NCBI GenBank assembly: GCA_002333095.1
Contig: DDBK01000171.1
Location: 8,472 to 17,757, forward strand
Direction: 5' to 3'
DNA: 9,286 bases
Source: Cellvibrionales bacterium UBA2034
GTDB taxonomy: Bacteria; Pseudomonadota; Gammaproteobacteria; Pseudomonadales; UBA7239
Part shown: in pieces, positions 1 to 6,111 of the stretch
Numbering within the stretch: the stretch's first letter is position 1
Layout of the letters: the number at the start of each line of letters is the position of its first letter
The notes under the pieces: generated by a model
Database searches by the model: none
Told to the model about the DNA's origin: nothing
Seen by the model: the letters and a program-made list of their open reading frames with translations, nothing else
Program-made: the position numbers and the translations under genes

Positions 1-1
1 G

Positions 2-1507
2 GGACTGTTCGCCTTGCTCGCCGCCGGCAAGCAGGCACTCCTGCCGCCGAATGGACAGGCGGGAACGCTTGCTGACTTGATGCAACATGCAGATGCTGTT
101 TTAAGCGATATCGCTATTCACCCGGAAAAAACTGACTGCACATTGCCGCTGCTGGACCTGGATGCACCCTCCATCACCCTGCTTACCTCCGGTAGCACGG
201 GCGAGCCCAAAGCTGTCCGCAAGACGCTTCGTTGCCTGGATGCTGAAATCCGCGCGCTGGAATCCCTGTGGGGCAAGGCTCTGGGCGATGCCTCCATACT
301 CGCCACCGTATCGCACCAGCATATCTACGGGCTGCTGTTCCGCCTGCTGTGGCCCTTGTGTGCCGGCCGCCCATTCGCCGCGTATACCCATCATTACCCC
401 GAGCAGTTGATAGCCGACGTGTTGACCCACGCACGGGCGGCTGTGGTATCGAGCCCATCCCAACTCAAACGCTTCCCACCCGGCATGGATCTCACGGCAG
501 CGCGCAGGCATCTGGCTGCAGTGTTTTCATCCGGTGGGCCACTCCCCGTGACAGCGGCACAAGACTGGCTTGTGCGAACCGGGCAAGCGCCGATAGAAGT
601 GCTGGGCAGCACCGAGACCGGCGGGATTGCCTGGCGCCAACAGGTCGCACCTGATACACACTGGCAGGCATTACCGTCAGTGCAGGTAACGACAGATGCC
701 GGGCAGAACCTGCTGGTGCAGTCACCCTTCACCGGCATGGACAGCGCCTACGCTACAGGCGACCGCATCCATGTCCGGGCAGATGGCCATTTCCAGTTGC
801 TGGGACGCAGTGATCGCCTCGTCAAGATCGAGGAAAAGCGATTGTCCCTGACCAGCATGGAGCAACACCTGATGGCCTCGCCCTGGGTGGAGGATGCCCG
901 CGTGCTGGTGTTGCCCCAACAAGCATCTGGAACAACAGGTGCCGGACGTCTCGGTGTCGTCGCCACGTTGACGACCCAAGGCCAGGCGTTGCTTCACGGT
1001 CAAGGTAAACAAGTACTCACACAGCAGCTGCGTCAGCACCTGGGTGACCACTTCGAACGCGTGTTGTTGCCGCGCAAATGGCGCTTTCCTGAACAATTAC
1101 CCACAGATATGCAGGGCAAGACATCACAGGCGGCACTGGTTGGCCTGTTTTCCAGTACTGCATCCATACAAGTGGTGGCCGAGGATGATACACATCGCCA
1201 GTTGCACATCACCTTCCCACCGGACTCCCGCCTGTTCGACGGGCATTTTCCGGGTCTGCCCATCCTGCCCGGTGTGGTGCAGTTTGATATGGCGGCTCGC
1301 CAATGCGTCGGTTGGTACCCGCTGGATACTTTCAGCCGCATCGACAAATTGAAGTTCCAGGAACCTGTGGTGCCGGGCGATACCATTACGCTCTCATTGC
1401 AGAACATGGGGAATGGCCAGGTGCACTTCAGCTACGCACTCGATGACAAACCCCTGTCTTCAGGCAGGATTGTGTTTAAGACCTCGTCCTCAGATAAACC
1501 GCTCTGA
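2..1507 (+). CDS. Acyl/aryl-acid AMP ligase fused to ApeI-like 3-hydroxyacyl-ACP dehydratase (5' end missing)
   Basis: The reading frame is open to the window edge, so the TTG at 14 is not the true start; 501 residues are visible, numbered here from base 2. The N-terminal two thirds is an ANL-family adenylation domain, which activates a carboxylic acid with ATP. It shows the P-loop TSGSTGEPK (62-70), the LGSTETGG motif (201-208), ATGD (251-254), the hinge region [13 protein letters not shown] and a C-terminal GKT whose Lys373 fits the catalytic lysine. The last ~115 residues are a hotdog domain with [16 protein letters not shown] (412-427), where His415 is the expected catalytic residue of FabA/FabZ/ApeI dehydratases. 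In aryl polyene loci these two activities (ApeH and ApeI) help load and dehydrate the growing chain, and fused versions are known. The rest of the cluster, if present, lies to the left. Pathway assignment is inference; the two domains are clear. Confidence 0.88.
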   Translation, partial: GLFALLAAGKQALLPPNGQAGTLADLMQHADAVLSDIAIHPEKTDCTLPLLDLDAPSITLLTSGSTGEPKAVRKTLRCLDAEIRALESLWGKALGDASILATVSHQHIYGLLFRLLWPLCAGRPFAAYTHHYPEQLIADVLTHARAAVVSSPSQLKRFPPGMDLTAARRHLAAVFSSGGPLPVTAAQDWLVRTGQAPIEVLGSTETGGIAWRQQVAPDTHWQALPSVQVTTDAGQNLLVQSPFTGMDSAYATGDRIHVRADGHFQLLGRSDRLVKIEEKRLSLTSMEQHLMASPWVEDARVLVLPQQASGTTGAGRLGVVATLTTQGQALLHGQGKQVLTQQLRQHLGDHFERVLLPRKWRFPEQLPTDMQGKTSQAALVGLFSSTASIQVVAEDDTHRQLHITFPPDSRLFDGHFPGLPILPGVVQFDMAARQCVGWYPLDTFSRIDKLKFQEPVVPGDTITLSLQNMGNGQVHFSYALDDKPLSSGRIVFKTSSSDKPL

Positions 1508-1513
1508 TTCCTT

Positions 1514-1532
1514 CCAGGTAGTTCCTATCTGG
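1514..1532 (+). other. Short hairpin between ligase-dehydratase and desaturase genes
   Basis: CCAGGTAG and CTATCTGG form an 8-pair stem (one G-U pair in RNA) around a TTC loop, 6 bases after the stop codon at 1505-1507. No T-run follows, so it is not a standard intrinsic terminator. It could still stabilise the 3' end of the upstream message or cause pausing. It may equally be chance. Confidence 0.3.
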
Positions 1533-1538
1533 CGGTAC

Positions 1539-1549
1539 TGCTATACAAT
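1539..1549 (+). promoter_or_regulatory. Possible -10 region upstream of the desaturase gene
   Basis: TGCTATACAAT contains a TGn extension followed by TATACA, and an overlapping TACAAT that matches five of six bases of the -10 consensus. The area 16-18 bases upstream has no good -35 (best is TTCCTA). A start near 1556 would give a leader of about 50 bases before the ATG at 1609. The 101-base gap to the previous gene leaves room for a promoter, but the evidence is weak. Confidence 0.3.
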
Positions 1550-1608
1550 GACCCTGCGGTCTGGCTGATCAAATTTTAAACAACGATAGACGAGCTGTAG
1601 TATTCCAG

Positions 1609-2400
1609 ATGTTCAAACACAAAGAAGATATCCTGCCGGTATCACTGGTACTGGCCCTGACGGTTGTTGATTTCACCTTGTATTTCACTGTCCACAGCAT
1701 TGCTGTGCTGGTGGGCTACTGGTTATTGATGTTGGTGCCAAAGGGCGTCATCTGTGCGTGGAATCACCATCACCAGCACACCATGACCTTCCGCTCTGCT
1801 GCGCTGAATCGACTGCTGGAACTCTGCTACGCCCTGCATACCGGTGTTACCAGCAACCTGTGGGTGCTGCACCATGTATTGGGGCACCACCGCAATTTTC
1901 TTGACCAGCAAAAAGATGAAAGCCGCTGGATGCGCAAGGACGGTAAAACCATGGGTGCCGTGGAATACACACTGAGCGTGGCTTTGACGTCGTATTACCG
2001 CGGTTATCAGGTAGGTAAACGCTACCCGAAAGCACAAAAAGTCTTTCTCGTATTCACAGCCATCACACTAGCATTGTTGGTCAGTTTAATAGCGTATCGC
2101 CCTGTACAGGCGCTGTTTATTTTCGTGCTGCCCATGATCATCAGTCTGCTGTTCACTGCCTGGGTCACGTACGATCACCACAGCGGTTTGCACACAGACA
2201 ATGAGTTTGAAGCGTCGTACAACATCACTGGCCGCCTGTTCAATCTGCTCACCGGTAATCTCGGTTACCACACCGCACACCATCACAAACAAGGGCTGCA
2301 CTGGTCCAAACTGCCGGCACTGCACGAGCAGATCAAGGACAAGATTCCTGCGCAGCTCTATCGCAAATCCACATTTGATTTTGCATTATCGCCGGATTGA
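1609..2400 (+). CDS. Membrane fatty-acid desaturase family protein
   Basis: A 263-residue protein of the FA_desaturase superfamily, the membrane di-iron enzymes that introduce double bonds or hydroxyls into acyl chains. Histidine clusters expected to hold the two irons are HHHQH (53-57), HHVLGHH (88-94) and HTAHHH (221-226), with a further YDHH at 188-191. Hydrophobic segments lie at about 10-45 and at 145-187, the latter probably two passes, giving a typical four-pass inner-membrane layout with the histidines on the cytoplasmic face. The ATG at 1609 has no clear Shine-Dalgarno sequence. The oxidoreductase gene starts 24 bases after its stop, so they are probably cotranscribed. Substrate cannot be read from sequence. 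The adjacent ligase-dehydratase suggests a role in modifying specialised acyl chains, but that is only a neighbourhood argument. Confidence 0.85.
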   Translation: MFKHKEDILPVSLVLALTVVDFTLYFTVHSIAVLVGYWLLMLVPKGVICAWNHHHQHTMTFRSAALNRLLELCYALHTGVTSNLWVLHHVLGHHRNFLDQQKDESRWMRKDGKTMGAVEYTLSVALTSYYRGYQVGKRYPKAQKVFLVFTAITLALLVSLIAYRPVQALFIFVLPMIISLLFTAWVTYDHHSGLHTDNEFEASYNITGRLFNLLTGNLGYHTAHHHKQGLHWSKLPALHEQIKDKIPAQLYRKSTFDFALSPD

Positions 2401-2424
2401 CCCATCAGTAAGTGGACACATGCC

Positions 2425-2862
2425 ATGACTGACACCCGCACAGACAACCCTGAAAATATTCTTGGCTTCATGCAGGACCATATCCGTCGTTATCTCGCCA
2501 CCGATGGCGAAGATGGCCACCTGATGAACGGTTTTCCCTGTCTCGTATTAACCACCACCGGCGCGAAATCCGGTGAGCAGCGCCAGGCCGCTGTTATCTA
2601 CGGCCAGCATGGCAACAGTTATGTGATCATTGCCTCCAAGGGCGGCAGTGACACACCGCCCGCCTGGTTTATAAACCTCGCCGCGAGTGGCCGCGGCCAC
2701 ATACAGGTCAAAGCTGCAAAGATGGACGTGACGATGCGCGTGGCTGAAGGTGCCGAGCGTGAACAACTATGGGACATGATGGCAAACATCTTTCCGGCCT
2801 ATCTCGAATACCAGCAAAAAACATCGCGCCAGATACCTGTAGTTATTCTCGACCCTATGTAA
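2425..2862 (+). CDS. Deazaflavin (F420)-dependent nitroreductase/quinone reductase-like protein, Ddn family
   Basis: A 145-residue split beta-barrel protein resembling Ddn of mycobacteria and other F420H2-dependent oxidoreductases of the FDOR group (Pfam PF04075). Family features are LTTTGAKSG (42-50), ASKGG (70-74), PAWFINL (79-85), an FPAYLEYQ stretch (123-130) and the closing IPVVILDP. The length is normal for the family. Family members reduce quinones, nitro compounds or unsaturated substrates with F420H2; some relatives bind FMN, haem or fatty acids instead. The ATG at 2425 is preceded by a poor ribosome site (AAGTGGA, 8 bases away). A second ATG at 2420 is out of frame. The gene sits close behind the desaturase, consistent with shared transcription. 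Whether the host makes F420 cannot be seen here, so the cofactor is open. Confidence 0.82.
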   Translation: MTDTRTDNPENILGFMQDHIRRYLATDGEDGHLMNGFPCLVLTTTGAKSGEQRQAAVIYGQHGNSYVIIASKGGSDTPPAWFINLAASGRGHIQVKAAKMDVTMRVAEGAEREQLWDMMANIFPAYLEYQQKTSRQIPVVILDPM

Positions 2863-2902
2863 AAAACCCGATGGGGCGTAAGCTAAGGGGAAAACGGCTT
2901 AC

Positions 2903-2907
2903 AGGAG
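2903..2907 (+). promoter_or_regulatory. Ribosome binding site of the GH5 gene
   Basis: AGGAG lies 7 bases before the ATG at 2915 and is the best Shine-Dalgarno sequence on the left half of the window. It fixes the start of the glycoside hydrolase. An imperfectly supported inverted repeat, GTAAGC (2878-2883) with GCTTAC (2897-2902), sits immediately upstream and could fold next to the site. Confidence 0.7.
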
Positions 2908-2914
2908 TTTCTGT

Positions 2915-4006
2915 ATGAAAATGCGCGGTGTGAATCTCGGCAGCTGGCTGGTACTGGAAAAATGGATGGTGCCCAGCCTGTTTGAAGGGCTGGAAGCCAC
3001 AGACGAAACCACGTGGTGTGCTGAGCTCGGTGACCGCGCCGCAGAAAAATTACGCGCCCACTGGAATACGTTTATCACCCGCCAGGATTTTGAGTGGTTA
3101 GCCCGCGTTGGCATCAACGCAGTACGCATTCCGCTAGGCCACTGGATCTTCGGTCCTGATTACCCTTATCACGAAAAATACGGCGCGCACCGTTACCCGT
3201 TTGTGACAGGGGGCATAGACATACTGGATCGCGCTTTTGACTGGGCAGAAGAATTCAATATTCGCATCATGCTGGATTTACACGCCGCGCCAGGTTGCCA
3301 GAACGGTTTTGATAACGGCGGCATCAAGGACGTGTGTGAATGGCATACAAAAGAAGAATATTTCCAGCATTCGCTCTCGGTACTGGAACGGTTGGCGGAA
3401 CGCTACCACTCGCGTAGTGCCCTGTATGCCATTGAAGTATTGAACGAACCGCGCTGGGATGTACCAACCGATTACCTGAAACGCTACAACACCGCCGCCT
3501 ATCACAGCATCCGGAAATTTTGCGCGCCAGAAAAAGTGGCGGTGGTATTCCATGACGGCTTCCGTGATTTCCGCGAGTACCTGGGCTTCATGCAAGCACC
3601 GGAATTCCAGAACGTGATTTTTGATATCCACCGCTACCAGTGTTTTGCACGCGAGGATATCGACATGGATATTTACGGCCACATCCAGAAAGCAGCTGTT
3701 GAATGGAAAACGGAAGCAGATAACATTAATCGTGAATTAAAACTGCCCACCATTTGCGGCGAATGGAGTCTGGGGCTTGATTTGAAGGTGGTGTCACTGT
3801 GGGCAGAAGGCCCGTACAACCATGCAACAGAGCACATGGATAACTTTCAGGAACACACCGCATTCCGCGGTTACGCCGCTGCACAATTGATGACGTATGA
3901 AACCTACGCCGGCTGGTTTTTCTGGAGTTACAAAACAGAAACTACACCAGCCTGGTGTTTCCGCGACAGCGTCGAGCGCGGCTGGTTGCCTGCACGCTTC
4001 CACTAG
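2915..4006 (+). CDS. Glycoside hydrolase family 5, exo-1,3-beta-glucanase-like, no signal peptide
   Basis: A 363-residue (beta/alpha)8 glycosidase of clan GH-A. The opening RGVNLGSWLVLEKWM and the stretch DLHAAPGCQNGFDNGG (121-136) are typical of the fungal Exg1/bacterial exo-beta-1,3-glucanase-like branch of GH5. Catalytic residues fit the retaining mechanism: acid/base Glu178 in LNEP and nucleophile Glu283 in CGEWSLG, with RIP (71-73), HRY (239-241) and the FFWSYK tryptophan (Trp337) as sugar-binding elements. The start is supported by AGGAG at 2903-2907, and the conserved domain begins at residue 3. There is therefore no room for a signal peptide, and the enzyme should be cytoplasmic, acting on imported or internally made beta-glucosides or short glucans. 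The gene ends convergently with the ABC gene. The exact substrate is not determined. Confidence 0.88.
   Translation: MKMRGVNLGSWLVLEKWMVPSLFEGLEATDETTWCAELGDRAAEKLRAHWNTFITRQDFEWLARVGINAVRIPLGHWIFGPDYPYHEKYGAHRYPFVTGGIDILDRAFDWAEEFNIRIMLDLHAAPGCQNGFDNGGIKDVCEWHTKEEYFQHSLSVLERLAERYHSRSALYAIEVLNEPRWDVPTDYLKRYNTAAYHSIRKFCAPEKVAVVFHDGFRDFREYLGFMQAPEFQNVIFDIHRYQCFAREDIDMDIYGHIQKAAVEWKTEADNINRELKLPTICGEWSLGLDLKVVSLWAEGPYNHATEHMDNFQEHTAFRGYAAAQLMTYETYAGWFFWSYKTETTPAWCFRDSVERGWLPARFH
4003..4006. other. Overlapping convergent stop codons in CTAG
   Basis: The GH5 stop TAG (4004-4006, plus) and the ABC stop TAG (4005-4003, minus) share the palindrome CTAG. There is thus no intergenic space for a terminator, and each transcript must end inside the other gene or run antisense to it. 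Confidence 0.9.
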
Positions 4007-5892
4007 TTCTGCTTAAAATCGGTACTGCGTCGCCACCCCGGGGTGGCAGCAGCATATGTTGCAGGTTCATGGCCGTTTTTTTCATCAATATCGTGCGGCC
4101 GATCTGACAACAGACATAACGCCGCTGTATTGAACAGCTGTTTTTCTTCGTGGATACGATTCAACACAATCTTGCGTTGATGGTGTTTTTCCAGCCCGGT
4201 ATGCACACTGATGGTGATGATAGTGGCATTCGGCAATTCACGGTGCAGCATTTCCATAATGCAATCTTCACCTTTTGCATCAAAAGCATCTGTTGCTTCT
4301 TCAATGAATATCCAGCTCGGTTGCTGCAAAAAGAGTCGCGCAAAACCCAAGCGCTGTTGTGCACGCAATGGCAGTATGCGATCCCATACATCCACCTCAC
4401 CCAGTCGCGGCGCCAGCCAGGCAATGCCCGCACATTCAAGCGCGTAATGCATGGCACGCAAATCATACGTATCCGGCGGTGCCGAATAACTCAGCACAGA
4501 CTGCAGTGTGCCTGTCGGCAAGAACGGACGCTGCGGCATGAACACAATCGGATGGTCATGCGGTAGCAATACTCGCCCCTGTCCCCACTGCCATAAACCG
4601 GCCACTACCTTGAACAGGCCAATGGCAACAGTGGGATCACCCGAGATCAGCACGCGTTCGCCGCGATGAATCACTGCACTGAAATTTTCGAGCAGGATCA
4701 AGCCATCCTGGTTTGCAATGGTAAGATTATCGAACTCCAGGGACAGATGAGCCGAATCACCAATATCAATACGATAAGGGTCTGGTTGGCTGGATTTTTT
4801 CTCCAGCTCGAGCAAGTCTTCATATAACGACAACACGCGATCTGCTGATGCGCGACAACGCGCTATCTCGCCGAGATTGTCGACTGGCCACGACAAGGCA
4901 GATGTCAGTTTCTGGAAGGCCTGTGCCGCCTGCATCAACACACCCAATGTCATGGTGCCTGCAATGTATTGCGGCGCTGCAATCAATATGGGAAACACCG
5001 GCAACAGCGCACCATAACCTGCTGAATACGACACAATCCAGGTGTAGGCCAGTGTTTGCCTGTTCCAGTTTTGTGAAATACCGCTGAACAGGCGCGAAGA
5101 CAATTTCCGTTCCACGCGCTCACCTTGCATCAAGGCAATCGATTCTGCATTTTCACGCGCGCGCGCCAGCCCGAAACGGAAATTGGCTTCGGCAGTTTGC
5201 AACGCATTCGTTGAGCGAATCAGTGGCCGCCCCAGTAAAAAGCCCAGTGCCGCACCAATGCCCGCATACAAGAATGCCATCACCACCATGTAGCCATGCA
5301 CAGCGACATCCGTTCCCGGCACGTTGGCAGTGCCGGATACAGCCAGCAGGATATCGACAAAACTGAACAGGATCAGCAGCGAGTAAAACAAGGTATGCCC
5401 GAGAGAAATCGTACTCTCGGTAACGATGCGGATATCTTCGGCAATCCGGCCGTCCGGGTTGTCATGTTCGCCAGCCACATACAGTAACTGGTAGTGACGG
5501 CCTTTACACATCCAGTGATCCAGCACACGGGCTGTCATCCACTCACGCCAGTCCAGCTGTAGCCAGCGTTTTACATGCAGATGCACGGCGGTGACTGCCA
5601 TCGTGAGAATAAAAATGGCCAGGAACGTGCCTATCTGCATCACAAACTCGAACAGTGACCGCTGCTCGAGTGCATCAAACAATGCACGGTTCCAGTAGCT
5701 CATCCATACGGCCAGACCCACTTGCGCCAGCGTCAATAACCCAAACAACACAGTGAAGCCACGCACCTTCCAGCGATGCGCGCAATACCAGTAAGGGCCA
5801 CAGAGTTGCATGAACTGCTGAAAGAAATTGCGCCTGGCGATAAGCGGTATCGCAGCGGGATCAGCGTTCTGGCTGGCAATCGGTAATACCAT
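4003..5892 (-). CDS. YddA/SbmA-like ABC transporter, fused membrane and ATPase domains, with degenerate nucleotide-binding motifs
   Basis: A 629-residue half-transporter, numbered from the ATG at 5892. The membrane part (about 25-345) contains family-type stretches NPDGRIAEDIR, AEANFRFGLARARENAE and PQYIAGTMTLGVLMQ, as in YddA and the SbmA/BacA group of inner-membrane transporters. The ATPase part (about 380-585) keeps the Q-loop PQRPF (453-457), a Walker B-like WIFIEE with the second glutamate, DAFD at the D-loop and the switch His564. The Walker A loop reads SGDPTVAIG, one residue short and without GKS/T, and the signature reads LPLRAQQR instead of LSLGEQQR or LSGGQQR. Other frames do not restore a P-loop. 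Catalysis is therefore doubtful, though the frame is intact. An upstream ATG at 5973 would add 27 residues, but these lie in a duplicated nitrilase 3' end, so 5892 is preferred. Neither start has a good ribosome site. Confidence 0.85.
   Translation of the reverse strand: MVLPIASQNADPAAIPLIARRNFFQQFMQLCGPYWYCAHRWKVRGFTVLFGLLTLAQVGLAVWMSYWNRALFDALEQRSLFEFVMQIGTFLAIFILTMAVTAVHLHVKRWLQLDWREWMTARVLDHWMCKGRHYQLLYVAGEHDNPDGRIAEDIRIVTESTISLGHTLFYSLLILFSFVDILLAVSGTANVPGTDVAVHGYMVVMAFLYAGIGAALGFLLGRPLIRSTNALQTAEANFRFGLARARENAESIALMQGERVERKLSSRLFSGISQNWNRQTLAYTWIVSYSAGYGALLPVFPILIAAPQYIAGTMTLGVLMQAAQAFQKLTSALSWPVDNLGEIARCRASADRVLSLYEDLLELEKKSSQPDPYRIDIGDSAHLSLEFDNLTIANQDGLILLENFSAVIHRGERVLISGDPTVAIGLFKVVAGLWQWGQGRVLLPHDHPIVFMPQRPFLPTGTLQSVLSYSAPPDTYDLRAMHYALECAGIAWLAPRLGEVDVWDRILPLRAQQRLGFARLFLQQPSWIFIEEATDAFDAKGEDCIMEMLHRELPNATIITISVHTGLEKHHQRKIVLNRIHEEKQLFNTAALCLLSDRPHDIDEKNGHEPATYAAATPGWRRSTDFKQN
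4032..4047. repeat. Perfect 16-bp GC-rich palindrome inside the end of the ABC gene
   Basis: GCCACCCCGGGGTGGC is a perfect palindrome 25 bases beyond the GH5 stop and inside the last codons of the opposing ABC gene. It could slow polymerase leaving the GH5 gene, since there is no other room for a stop signal, but no T-run follows. It may be only coincidence of coding sequence. Confidence 0.45.
4618..4644 (-). other. Degenerate Walker A segment of the ABC protein
   Basis: The coding sequence reads SGDPTVAIG where family members have a glycine-rich loop ending GKS or GKST, followed by the conserved LF(K/R)..AGLW. The phosphate-binding lysine and three loop glycines are gone, and the loop is one residue shorter. 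Shifting the frame does not produce GKS, so a simple base-call indel is unlikely. Confidence 0.85.
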
Positions 5893-5922
5893 CGGGGAGT
5901 GCAATCTCTTTGCCGGCTGGAG

Positions 5923-6034
5923 GGTCAGGCTATGGTACCCAGCACCGAGACAAAACGCTAACGGCCACGCCATTGAACATGATAGAGATCATGAAGACGA
6001 TCACGCAGGTTCTACACCGTGCCGCTGTTACGCG
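5923..6034. repeat. Left copy of a 112-bp imperfect direct repeat flanking the SGNH islet
   Basis: It aligns without gaps to 7459-7570, with 93 identical positions of 112 counted by eye and a 21-base identical core (5952-5972). Weak similarity may continue a few bases beyond 6034. It holds the end of a nitrilase gene and its downstream spacer. It lies between the ABC gene and the AT-rich SGNH gene. Confidence 0.9.
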
Positions 6035-6035
6035 A
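5958..6035 (-). pseudogene. Remnant of a GNAT-nitrilase gene 3' end
   Basis: Read on the minus strand this gives RNSGTV, a TAG stop, then NLRDRLHDLYHVQWRGR and a second TAG. The intact gene ends RNTGTVQNLRDRRHDLYHVQWRGR at 7494. Eleven of the codons differ, eight of them synonymously; the others are Ser/Thr, Leu/Arg and the stop in place of Gln. Upstream of this stretch similarity fades into the islet, so only the last ~25 codons remain. The pattern says it was once selected as protein and later became a stub. Confidence 0.8.
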
Positions 6036-6063
6036 AAATGATGAATGCCTGGTAGAGCGTGCT

Positions 6064-6095
6064 CAGGGTTTGATCCTGGTAATTTTCGAACCCTG
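6064..6095 (-). other. Inverted repeat downstream of the SGNH gene
   Basis: CAGGGTT (6064-6070) and AACCCTG (6089-6095) could pair over an 18-base loop just after the SGNH stop at 6112-6114. The loop is long and there is no T-run on the minus strand, so a terminator role is only possible. Confidence 0.25.
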
Positions 6096-6111
6096 TATTC
6101 CTATACCTGCC

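Noticed and set aside
14..1507. Treating the TTG at 14 as the start of a complete ligase-dehydratase gene.
   Set aside because: The frame is open to the window edge and the P-loop would lie too close to the N-terminus; the gene is cut at its 5' end.
2878..2902. GTAAGC/GCTTAC inverted repeat as a terminator between the Ddn-like gene and GH5.
   Set aside because: The stem is only six bases with a 13-base loop and no T-run; it more likely affects only local mRNA folding, if anything.
4150..4566. Plus-strand open frame of 138 codons opposite the ABC ATPase domain.
   Set aside because: It is antisense to a clear conserved domain and shows no recognisable protein features.
6067..6079. GTTTGATCCTGG resembles the conserved start of bacterial 16S rRNA.
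   Set aside because: The match is only about 12 bases, and the flanking sequence does not continue as 16S; it is likely chance.
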